Below are positions 41,372 through 48,450 of a stretch of 48,450 nucleotides of DNA, piece after piece (the first letter of the stretch is position 1; each line of letters opens with the position of its first letter). The notes beneath the pieces are model-generated. The model saw only the letters and a program-made list of their open reading frames with translations, ran no database searches and had not been told where the DNA came from. The position numbers were made by a program, and so were the translations under genes. The DNA is taken from NCBI RefSeq assembly GCF_001189245.1, contig NZ_LFIQ01000035.1:60343-108792 (forward strand). The letters are read 5' to 3'. Origin of the DNA: Bradyrhizobium pachyrhizi. Its GTDB lineage: Bacteria > Pseudomonadota > Alphaproteobacteria > Rhizobiales > Xanthobacteraceae.

Positions 41372-41409
41372 GCCGCGCGCGGGATGCCAGATGTCCCGCG
41401 CGCGGCCTG
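41369..41409 (-). terminator. Strong hairpin terminator of the MFS transporter gene
   Basis: A perfect 16-base inverted repeat (41369-41384 with 41394-41409; arms begin CAGGCCGCGCG) with a 9-base loop, nine bases after the transporter stop on the minus strand. A short T-run (CGTTTTC) follows on that strand. Confidence 0.8.
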
Positions 41410-41417
41410 AACTGCGA

Positions 41418-43073
41418 TCAGAGGATTTTGACCGCGCTGAGCAGCGTCATGTAGACGCCCCACGCCAGCGGAATGCCGACGAACAGCCAGAACAGCGCCG
41501 CCTTGGCGTCGAGCCCGCCGAACCCGATTCCGTAGGAACCGTGTGGGCCGGCCGCCGCGGCGCTGGCGCTCGCATCCTGCAGCTTGGCGACCTCGGCGTC
41601 GCTCATATGCCATTTCGGATCGACCGGCTTGATCAGGTAGTTGCAGATCAGGCCCGCGATCAGCATGGCGCACAGGATATACATCGTGGTGTTGTAGAGC
41701 TGGTCGCGCGGCACGCCGGCGGCCAGCTGGAACTCGCGGATGTAGTTCACCACGACAGGACCGATGATGCCGGCGGTCGACCATGCCGTCAGCAGACGGC
41801 CGTGGATGGCGCCGACGAACTGGGTGCCGAACATGTCGGCGAGATAGGCTGGCACGGTGGCGAAGCCGCCGCCATACATCGACAGGATGATGCCGAAGCC
41901 GAGCACGAATAACAGCTTCGATCCCATCGCTGCGAAGGTCGGCGCCAGCGCGTAGAGCGCGATGCCGAGGATAAAGAACGTGTAGTAGGTGTTCTTGCGG
42001 CCGATCTTGTCCGACAGCGACGCCCAGAAGAAGCGGCCGCCGATGTTGAACAGCGACAGCAATCCGGCAAAGCCGGCCGCGATCGCCGCGATCTGCGCCT
42101 TCTGTCCGGCATCGAGCTGGTTGAAGCCGACATTGGGCAGGCCGATCAGCTTGCCCGCGAAGATCTCCTGCAACATCGGCGAGGCCATGCCGATCACGCC
42201 GATGCCCGCCGACACGTTCAGGCAGAGCACCCACCAGATCAGCCAGAATTGCGGCGTCTTGTGCGCGTTGTCGAGATGGACGTGCTTGCTCGAGATCATC
42301 GCGTTGGCCTTCGTCGGCGGCGTCCAGCCCTCGGGCTGCCAGCCGGCCGGCGGAATGCGATAGCGGAACGCGCCGATCATCATGAACACGAAGTAGATCG
42401 CGCCCATGGCGAGGAAGGTCTCCCAGACGCCGACCGAGGTCGGGGTCTTGAAGTAGTTCATCAGCCTGTCGGCGAGCGGGGCGCCGATCATCGCGCCGCC
42501 GCCGAAGCCCATGATCGCCATGCCGGTCGCCATGCCGCGCCGGTCGGGGAACCATTTCACCAGCGTCGACACCGGCGAGATGTAGCCGAGGCCGAGGCCG
42601 ACGCCGCCGATCACGCCGGAGCCGAGCCACATCAGCCAGAGCTGGTGCGTGTAGACGCCGAGCGCGCCGATGACGAGACCGCCGGCCCAGCACAGCGCCG
42701 CGACGAAGCCGGCCTTGCGCGGACCGACCTTCTCGAGCCAGCCGCCCCAGATCGCGGCGGAGACGCCGAGCAGCACGAAGAACAGCGTGTACATCCACCC
42801 GAGGCTCGCGACCTTCCAGTCGCAGGTGGTGGTGAACAGCTCCTGCACCAGCGAGATGTCGGGGCACGCCTTCGGCGCGGTCAGGCCGATCGCGCGCGAC
42901 AGCGGCAGCCAGAACACCGAGAAGCCGTAAGCCATGCCGATGCACAGATGGATGCAGAGCGCGGCCGGCGGCACCAGCCAGCGGTTGAAGCCGGCTGTCG
43001 CGATTGTATGTTCCTTGTCGAGGAAACCTGCACCTGACGCGGATACGCGTCCGGCGCTGCTCACTGTGGTCAT
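41418..43073 (-). CDS. OFA-family MFS transporter (oxalate/formate antiporter type)
   Basis: 551 residues from ATG at 43073 with GGAGGT five bases upstream. An in-frame start eight codons earlier lacks a ribosome site. It has 12 or more membrane helices. The MFS loop motif is seen as RRGMATGMAIMGFGGGAMIG, preceded by GLGLGYISPVSTLVKWFPDRR, which is typical of OFA carriers. A large central loop contains PPAGWQPEGW. The usual family substrates are oxalate and formate, or other monocarboxylates; the specific substrate cannot be read from sequence. Its neighbours TusA and MobB hint at molybdenum-enzyme chemistry. Confidence 0.85.
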   Translation of the reverse strand: MTTVSSAGRVSASGAGFLDKEHTIATAGFNRWLVPPAALCIHLCIGMAYGFSVFWLPLSRAIGLTAPKACPDISLVQELFTTTCDWKVASLGWMYTLFFVLLGVSAAIWGGWLEKVGPRKAGFVAALCWAGGLVIGALGVYTHQLWLMWLGSGVIGGVGLGLGYISPVSTLVKWFPDRRGMATGMAIMGFGGGAMIGAPLADRLMNYFKTPTSVGVWETFLAMGAIYFVFMMIGAFRYRIPPAGWQPEGWTPPTKANAMISSKHVHLDNAHKTPQFWLIWWVLCLNVSAGIGVIGMASPMLQEIFAGKLIGLPNVGFNQLDAGQKAQIAAIAAGFAGLLSLFNIGGRFFWASLSDKIGRKNTYYTFFILGIALYALAPTFAAMGSKLLFVLGFGIILSMYGGGFATVPAYLADMFGTQFVGAIHGRLLTAWSTAGIIGPVVVNYIREFQLAAGVPRDQLYNTTMYILCAMLIAGLICNYLIKPVDPKWHMSDAEVAKLQDASASAAAAGPHGSYGIGFGGLDAKAALFWLFVGIPLAWGVYMTLLSAVKIL

Positions 43074-43397
43074 TGACACCTCCCCTGCAGCCGCCATTAC
43101 GACAGGCGCATCTGCGTCTTCGATCCCGTCTCAGCCCCTTGCGGCCAGCGTCAGCCGGCAGCTCCGCACATTTCCTCAATGCGTCGGGACCAACCACGCA
43201 CATTCCGGAAATGCTAACCCCCAATACGACCGGATATGCCGGCCGTGCAGCCCGTGATCTGGACACAGGCCCAGTCGTTGTCCGTCGATGCGCCCACACT
43301 CGAGCACAACTCCATCACCACAACCCGGCGGACATTATCAATTCGCGCAGAATGGAAAATAGGTGTCGATAGGCAAAAGGTAGATATCAAGCTGCAT
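43074..43397. other. Intergenic region upstream of the MFS transporter
   Basis: 324 bases containing the transporter promoter (leftward) and the 3' side of the tusA-like gene. I found no EcfG, sigma-54 or TAT-N8-TAT motif and no convincing gene. Confidence 0.6.
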
Positions 43398-43667
43398 CTA
43401 GCTGGTACGCGGCAACGCAGCATTCGAATTGCCTATCGCTCCATTGATCTTCTCGATCAAGAAAACGATCCGGGCGTCGCTTCGTTCGGTGATCTCGACC
43501 TTGTCGCCGGTCTCCTGGATGAGAGCCGGGATATCGATCACCGAAAGCGGATCGGTGCAATGCACCTCGAGGAAATCTCCCGCCGTCACGCTCCTGAGGG
43601 CCTTGCGCGTCTTCAGCGCCGGCAGCGGGCATTTCAGGCCGGTGAGATCGAGCTTCGTCGTCGTCAT
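43398..43667 (-). CDS. TusA-family sulfur carrier protein
   Basis: 89 residues, ATG at 43667. The CPxP motif LKCPLPALKTRKAL places the sulfur-carrying Cys13 at the start of the first helix, as in TusA/SirA. The rest (EVHCTDPLSVIDIPALIQETGD) completes the small alpha/beta fold. TusA proteins pass persulfide sulfur for tRNA thiolation, molybdenum cofactor or formate dehydrogenase maturation. It lies 54 bases downstream of mobB on the same strand, consistent with a cofactor role. Confidence 0.88.
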   Translation of the reverse strand: MTTTKLDLTGLKCPLPALKTRKALRSVTAGDFLEVHCTDPLSVIDIPALIQETGDKVEITERSDARIVFLIEKINGAIGNSNAALPRTS

Positions 43668-43721
43668 GGTTCGACCATGGCGAAGCCGTCCTGCGTCGTC
43701 AACGCCGCCTCCTCATCCGCT

Positions 43722-44249
43722 TCAGCCTTCGGCCGGAGCCGACCCGAGCACGTCGTCGACGGGGATCGCGGCGCGCAGCATCAATTCGGCAACGTCCTCG
43801 ATGTCGTCGAGATGCGCGACCGGCAGCGTGGTTGCAACGGCGACGTCGCTGGCAATCCCGACCACGCGCGGGTCGTCGGGAAACAGCAGCGGCTTGCCGT
43901 TGGCGGCGCGGTACACCTCGATCTTGTTGACCGGCTCGCGCTTGAAGCCTTCGACCACCACCAGGTCGACCTGCGCCATCTTGGCGAGCAGCTCCGGCAG
44001 CCTCGGCTCATCGGCGCCGCGCAGCTCGTGCATCAGCGCCCAGCGCCGCGTCGAGGACACCAGCACCTCAATCGCACCGGACTGCCGGTGCACCCAGGAG
44101 TCCTTGCCGGGCACGTCGACATCGAATTCATGGTGGGCGTGCTTGATCACGGAGACACGCAGGCCGCGGCCCAGCAGGCAGGGGATCACCCGCGACAGCA
44201 GGGTGGTCTTGCCGGCACCGCTCCAGCCCGCGAGGCCAATCACTTTCAT
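43722..44249 (-). CDS. mobB: Molybdopterin-guanine dinucleotide biosynthesis protein MobB
   Basis: 175 residues from ATG at 44249, where GGAG is six bases upstream; earlier in-frame ATGs lack this. Walker A is GWSGAGKT (8-15). The MobB signature IKHAHHEFDVDVPGKDSW follows, then LVVVEGFKREPVNKIEV. It is a GTP-binding partner of MobA in adding GMP to molybdopterin for enzymes such as formate dehydrogenase and nitrate reductase. It leads a short leftward unit with the tusA-like gene. Confidence 0.92.
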   Translation of the reverse strand: MKVIGLAGWSGAGKTTLLSRVIPCLLGRGLRVSVIKHAHHEFDVDVPGKDSWVHRQSGAIEVLVSSTRRWALMHELRGADEPRLPELLAKMAQVDLVVVEGFKREPVNKIEVYRAANGKPLLFPDDPRVVGIASDVAVATTLPVAHLDDIEDVAELMLRAAIPVDDVLGSAPAEG

Positions 44250-44426
44250 ACGCGTCTCCGAAGACATGCCAATCGTTAGGGTATCCACGCCTGCGGTTCC
44301 GCCCGACATGGATGGCCGGGACCAGCCGTGACGACGGAAAGCCGCGACTTGCGCCCAACGCTGCTTATATCAGCCTTGAAGCAATGTCATGCCAGGCTTG
44401 CCGGCGGATGAGGATCGACTGGCTCG

Positions 44427-44729
44427 CTAGAGGACCGCCCTCGGAAACTCCTGCAGCAGCTGTGCCCAAAGCACCGCGAACGCGATCAGGCCGCAGACCG
44501 CAAGCGCCGCGGTGAATCTCGGCAATCGGCCGATGGCGACGAGCAGCCAGGCCGGCAGGAAGAACAGGCCGAACACCATGCCGAGTGGAAACACCGCCAG
44601 CCGCTGGAAGCCGGTGCCGTCGCCAGGCGGCACATGGGCGATGGCGTAGAAGGTGTAGAGCCAGAACAAGGTGCCGGCCGCCGCGACGAGCGCGGCAATC
44701 TTGCGAAAATTGACGGTGTCGAGTGCCAT
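44427..44729 (-). CDS. Small membrane protein, 100 residues
   Basis: ATG at 44729; a GTG 12 codons upstream is possible. It has three hydrophobic segments: IAALVAAAGTLFWLYTFY, LAVFPLGMVFGLFFLPAWL and FTAALAVCGLIAFAVLWA. The loops are short, with a PPGDGTG turn. No family recognised. The stop lies about 180 bases upstream of mobB, so cotranscription with it is uncertain. Confidence 0.65.
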   Translation of the reverse strand: MALDTVNFRKIAALVAAAGTLFWLYTFYAIAHVPPGDGTGFQRLAVFPLGMVFGLFFLPAWLLVAIGRLPRFTAALAVCGLIAFAVLWAQLLQEFPRAVL

Positions 44730-45201
44730 GATCGATTGGTCGCCGCAATCGGCGAACCAGTTCACGGGCCGCCGCGCAAGTTGCGCTCGGCTCGCTATCC
44801 GCAGGGTCAGTCGGTTCGTTGACCGACCGCCCGCCCCGGCTTGGCCAGCCTTGCCGATCGGCTCTCTCTCGGGGGCTGGTCACGCATCCGTAGCCTCTTC
44901 CGCGGCCGCTGCGTATCGACTGCCAGCACTTCTTCCAGCGTTGTATTCCTAAAACGAAGCCTTCTTAACATCGCTCCGCTCCTCGAGCGGGTGGGAGCCC
45001 CATCGGTCGTTCAACCACCGACATCCACAACAGGGCCCATGTCGGTGATGGGAGATAACCAGCGACGGGACGGTTTGCTCCTATGCATGTTGCAGCCCCC
45101 GCTCACGTCACGCGCAATCCCGCTATCCAGCGGATTTACCTCGAAATTTCCAATACGCAGGGCGATCGGAACACGATAATGTGCACCATGGAGGACTGTG
45201 T
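44730..45201. other. Intergenic region with a possible half-site of the TAT motif
   Basis: 472 bases between two divergent genes. A single GCTCCTATGC at 45077-45086 equals one half of sites B and C and lies 117 bases before the next start, but the second TAT is missing. A CCGCTC/GAGCGG hairpin occurs near 44985. No gene is convincing here. Confidence 0.5.
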
Positions 45202-45513
45202 ATGCCTCGCTCGCCTTCGATTGTGCCGCATTCAATCGATCACGACACCTATCTGGTGCTGAACGATTTTGGCCGACTGGGCCGTGCCTGGAGCGAAACC
45301 GACGAAGAAGGCACTGACCGGAAAACGCTGATCCGGCGTCTCCTGGATGACCAGTACAGCCGCCCGGTCCGCATCGTGGCCTTCAATACCAACGAAGGAT
45401 GGTCGCGCGACGTCACGACCGACATTGCCGACGAGCTTCGGCGCCGTTTCGTCGAATACGAAGAGGTCCCGCGCTCCGTGCTGGAGTTCGTGGAGACGGC
45501 CATGCGGCACTGA
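45202..45513 (+). CDS. Conserved hypothetical protein, 103 residues
   Basis: ATG at 45202 with GGAGGA six to seven bases upstream, preferred over a start seven codons earlier. Soluble alpha/beta protein with DTYLVLNDFGRLGRAWSETD, PVRIVAFNTNEGWSRDVT and DIADELRRRF. I recall it as widespread in Bradyrhizobium genomes, often in several copies and without known function. It has its own promoter region. Confidence 0.8.
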   Translation: MPRSPSIVPHSIDHDTYLVLNDFGRLGRAWSETDEEGTDRKTLIRRLLDDQYSRPVRIVAFNTNEGWSRDVTTDIADELRRRFVEYEEVPRSVLEFVETAMRH

Positions 45514-45698
45514 GCTGGATCGGCAACGCAGAAGGCCCTCTCACAGCGCGATCGTTCGGCCCGGCAAGAATCCGCCAAACGGCAATTTTTCTAGCAATCT
45601 CAACGCGATCCGGCTGCCTCGCAGCGCCGCTCCGCCATAAGGCAATAATTAAGAGCATTTGCCTTACCTGTTCTCCCGTTCAACGGGAGACCGGTCCA

Positions 45699-48260
45699 GT
45701 GCACAATCGTGGTGGCGTTCGAGATGCCGTAAGCCTGAAAAGCCGGGTTCTGGTCACGGCGATCTTTTTGGCATCGGGCGCGGCATCGCTGATCCTGCAG
45801 GTCCTCTGGTTCAAGCAACTGCAATTCGTGCTGGGAAGCGCGACCGTCTCCGTCAGCGTCACGGTGGCAAGCTTCTTTTTCGGCCTCTCGCTGGGCAGCG
45901 CCCTGGGAGGCCGGATCGCCGACGTCGTCAGCCACCCCCTGAAAATCTACGGGTTGCTCGAACTCGCCCTCGCCCTCGTTTCTCTCGCGGTCACCGCGTT
46001 CCTGTCGCATTGGCCGACATGGGTGGGCTGGCTGTCACCGATGCTGGACCTGGAGTCTTCCTTCCGGCTGCCTCTCATGGTCGCCGTGTCGCTCGCCATC
46101 CTGTCGCTGCCAACGATGTTGATGGGCGCGACCCTGCCCTTCCTGGTGAAATTCCTGACCCGCACACAAACCGATCTCGCCAATCGCATCGGTCTGCTCT
46201 ACGGGTTCAACACCCTGGGCGCCGCCATCGGCACCCTGGCGGTCGGCTTTGTGCTGATGGGCCTTTGGGGCATCGCGGGATCGAGCCTGGTTGCGGCAGC
46301 GTTGTATGTCTGCGTCGGCGTCGTTGCCCTGTTAGTTGCGCGCGGCGCAAGCCCGCTCTTGCCGGTCGCGGCACAGGCACCGGTGCAAACCGCCACGACC
46401 GCGAGTGACAGGACGTCGATCCTGATCTGGATTTTCGCGTGCTCCGGTTTTGTATCGATCGCCTATGAGGTCGTCTGGTTCCGATTCCTGACCAATGTCA
46501 GCACCTCGAGTGTCTACGCCTTCTCGGGCATGCTCGGCGTTTACTTGCTGGGGCTCGTGATCGGCGCCCTGATCTGCGCCAGGCTGCTCGCCCCCCGCAA
46601 GGATCAATTGCTGCGATACTTCGCCGTGACGCAGCTGCTGATCGCGGTTGCGGCCACGCTGACCGTCGGAATACTCGGCAAGGCTCGGACCATGGGAGTA
46701 GCGCTGTCTCCCGTCGTATCGGGCCTGCTTCCAGTCCCGGTGCAGGAGCTGTTGGGAGGTGACGTTTCATTCTTCCTGGTCTGCGCTGTTGCCCTGTTGC
46801 TGCCGACCACGCTGATCGGCATCAGCTTTCCGCTGGCCAGCGAATTGACCGTGATGCAGATGAGCGCGCTCGGCCGCAGGATCGGCACGCTCTACGCCCT
46901 GAACACGATTGGCGGCGTCGTGGGCTCGCTGGCGGCGGGGTTTCTGCTGATCCCGTATCTGGGTAGCCAGGGCGCGCTCACCGCGCTGATTGCCGTGAAC
47001 GTCCTGCTGTTCGTCGCGACGACCATGTCGCAGCCGGATCTTCTGAGAGAACGGAGCCTGTGGCGGCAAGGGACGATCGCCGCGAGCGTCATCGCCGTAG
47101 CGCTGCTGCTCTTCACCCCGCACTATCTGGAGCGGGTCCTGACCGCGATCGAAGGCGCCAATGTGCTCGAGTTGCGGGAAACCCGGCAAGCGACGTTTGC
47201 GGTGGTCGAGTATCGCGAGAAGGCGGCGGGCACCTATCAGCAGTTGGTGGTGAATTCGAAGAGCTATGCCAACAACCGTCCCGAGGGCAGACGCTACATG
47301 GCCGCGATGGGGCACTATCCCATTCTGCTGCACCAGGGCCCGGTTGAAGCGGCTGTCGTCATTTGCATCGGGACCGGAACCACGGTGGGAGCGGTGAGCA
47401 CCCACGAGGAATTGCAATCGATCGACGCGGTCGATCTGGCATCGACCGTGTTCGAATTTGCGCCCCACTTCGTGCCGATCAACAAGCAGTTCTATCAAAA
47501 TCCCAAAGTCCATCAGATCGTCGCGGACGGGCGCCACTTCCTGCTGGGGACCAAGGAGACATTTGACGTCATCACGCTCGAGCCGCCACCGCCCCATGAT
47601 GCCGGCGTCATCAACCTCTACACGGAGGAATTCTATGCGCTGGCAAAGCAGAAGATGCGTCCCGGCGGCGTTCTCGCGCAATGGGTGCCGCTGGATTTCA
47701 ACCGCGGCATTCTTCCGAAGATGATACTCAAGGCCATGATGGGCCAGTTCAAGCATGTCTCGCTGTGGCTGCCGTCCAGAATGGAAGGCGTGGCGATCGC
47801 CTCCGATGAACCGTTGAACATCGATCCGCGCGAGCTCGCCATGCGCATGTCGAAGCCCGCGGTGGCTGAAGACCTGACGGCAAACGGCCTCGGCTCGCCC
47901 GAGGAATTCCTGGCGACGTTCATCGCCGCCGATGAAAAACTCGCGGCCTTTGTCGGGGACGTGCCGAGCCTCACGGATGATCGGCCACGTCTCGAATATT
48001 ACAACTGGTATCCGCTGGGTTCGGTCAGCGTGGACGAACTGAAGCGCCTCCGCGAGCCGGTGGAAAACTATCTTGCCGACCGTTCCATCGACGAGGCCCG
48101 TCTCGACACCGCGCGCACGGTGGCCAATGCGATCCTGGACGAGCACAAGGCCACGGCCGACGGCGACAAGTCCGCCGCCCGGGCAGCGCTTCGCCTGGCC
48201 GTCAAACTGGACCCGGACAATTCCTATGTCGACTTCCTGGACCGCAAGCTAAGCGAGTGA
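45699..48260 (+). CDS. Membrane protein fused to a spermidine-synthase-like domain
   Basis: 853 residues from GTG at 45699 with GGGAGA eight bases upstream; the longer upstream frame overlaps the preceding gene and has no ribosome site. The first 530 or so residues form many membrane helices (ASLILQVLWFKQL, FFFGLSLGSALGGRI, two-fold repeated). The C-terminal domain has the SAM-type fold: CIGTGTTVGAVS (Gly558 onward), DAVDLASTV, IVADGRHFL, FDVITLEPPPPHDAG, LYTEEFY. In true aminopropyltransferases the LEPPPP position holds an Asp-containing motif; here it is Glu628. Polyamine synthesis is therefore doubtful. Fused proteins of this type are known but uncharacterised. Confidence 0.8.
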   Translation: MHNRGGVRDAVSLKSRVLVTAIFLASGAASLILQVLWFKQLQFVLGSATVSVSVTVASFFFGLSLGSALGGRIADVVSHPLKIYGLLELALALVSLAVTAFLSHWPTWVGWLSPMLDLESSFRLPLMVAVSLAILSLPTMLMGATLPFLVKFLTRTQTDLANRIGLLYGFNTLGAAIGTLAVGFVLMGLWGIAGSSLVAAALYVCVGVVALLVARGASPLLPVAAQAPVQTATTASDRTSILIWIFACSGFVSIAYEVVWFRFLTNVSTSSVYAFSGMLGVYLLGLVIGALICARLLAPRKDQLLRYFAVTQLLIAVAATLTVGILGKARTMGVALSPVVSGLLPVPVQELLGGDVSFFLVCAVALLLPTTLIGISFPLASELTVMQMSALGRRIGTLYALNTIGGVVGSLAAGFLLIPYLGSQGALTALIAVNVLLFVATTMSQPDLLRERSLWRQGTIAASVIAVALLLFTPHYLERVLTAIEGANVLELRETRQATFAVVEYREKAAGTYQQLVVNSKSYANNRPEGRRYMAAMGHYPILLHQGPVEAAVVICIGTGTTVGAVSTHEELQSIDAVDLASTVFEFAPHFVPINKQFYQNPKVHQIVADGRHFLLGTKETFDVITLEPPPPHDAGVINLYTEEFYALAKQKMRPGGVLAQWVPLDFNRGILPKMILKAMMGQFKHVSLWLPSRMEGVAIASDEPLNIDPRELAMRMSKPAVAEDLTANGLGSPEEFLATFIAADEKLAAFVGDVPSLTDDRPRLEYYNWYPLGSVSVDELKRLREPVENYLADRSIDEARLDTARTVANAILDEHKATADGDKSAARAALRLAVKLDPDNSYVDFLDRKLSE

Positions 48261-48270
48261 TGAAGTCCCC

Positions 48271-48302
48271 CGTCATTCCGGTGGCGTCGCCCCGGAATGA
48301 CG
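48271..48302 (+). terminator. Hairpin downstream of the fused spermidine-synthase-like gene
   Basis: CGTCATTCCGG (48271-48281) pairs perfectly with CCGGAATGACG (48292-48302), 11 base pairs and a 10-base loop. It begins 10 bases after the stop codon. It may also be a truncated palindromic repeat. Confidence 0.65.
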
Positions 48303-48339
48303 TCGATGGTTAGTTTGGTGCGGCAAGACAGCCCGACGG

Positions 48340-48450
48340 GCAACTCAGCAAAACCTGTCAATCCCGCGATAAGAAAATATTCCGCTTGGCATTCGACCCA
48401 ACTCAGATGTTCAATATGTACGTCTCACCCGATCGAGGGGCGCTGCGCAT
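48340..48450. repeat. Possible left part of a dispersed Bradyrhizobium repeat
   Basis: The AT-richer block with AATATTCCGCTT followed by TATGTACGTCTCACCCGATC and GAGGGGCGCTGCGCAT resembles, from memory, a longer repeat found many times in Bradyrhizobium and Rhodopseudomonas genomes. It is cut by the window end. Confidence 0.35.

Noticed and set aside
45039..45179. Small 46-codon open frame upstream of the 103-residue gene
   Set aside because: No ribosome site, no protein-like composition and no recognised family.

Overview
The window looks like a chromosomal segment of a Bradyrhizobium-type alphaproteobacterium (Nitrobacteraceae, Hyphomicrobiales). This is an inference from four things: high GC with strong third-position bias, a rhizobial gene repertoire, intergenic palindromic repeats of the kind I associate with Bradyrhizobium, and promoter motifs of the alphaproteobacterial general stress sigma factor EcfG (GGAAC-N16-CGTT). 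No rRNA, tRNA, CRISPR array, transposase or phage gene was seen.

Layout. (1) 82-18077 is a large alpha-glucan/trehalose locus. malQ and a GH15 glycosidase run leftward. A tightly packed operon glgE - treS/maltokinase fusion - glgB - glgX - treZ - treY runs rightward, with ATGA overlaps at treS/glgB and glgX/treZ. Together these encode the GlgE route (trehalose -> maltose -> maltose-1-phosphate -> alpha-glucan), branching and debranching, and the TreY/TreZ route from glucan back to trehalose. (2) 18087-22898 holds a PHA-granule-type small protein, a 54-residue DUF3309 membrane peptide, and the NHEJ pair ligD and ku on divergent strands, plus a lysine-rich DUF6496 protein. (3) 22983-31179 is a leftward high-affinity potassium uptake operon, kdpFABCDE. 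It has two extra tiny membrane ORFs around kdpF that are easily missed. (4) 31190-40934 is a stress-flavoured accessory stretch: several small unknown proteins, a DapA-like protein that has lost the Schiff-base lysine, an NfeD protease/stomatin pair, a frameshifted small gene, CorA, Hsp20 and a Lon protease. (5) 41016-48260 holds a PsiF-like periplasmic protein, an oxalate/formate-type MFS transporter, TusA- and MobB-like proteins, two small unknowns and a membrane-fused spermidine-synthase-like protein.

Two regulatory themes run across the window. EcfG-type promoters precede malQ and ku (both perfect consensus matches) and, with one mismatch each, DUF3309 and glgE. This links trehalose/glucan metabolism and end-joining repair to the general stress response. 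Separately, a previously unnamed (to me) 11-bp-spaced direct-repeat motif, TAT-N8-TAT with a CC just before the second TAT, occurs four times in the intergenic DNA of 31.2-36.9 kb. Each copy points toward a start codon about 95-145 bp downstream, one of them the kdp operon. It is the best candidate here for an undescribed regulon.

Bases 1-81 and the 33689-33787 gap show nothing I can name. The longer gaps (31180-31568, 35971-36266, 43074-43397, 44730-45201) are described in the feature list.
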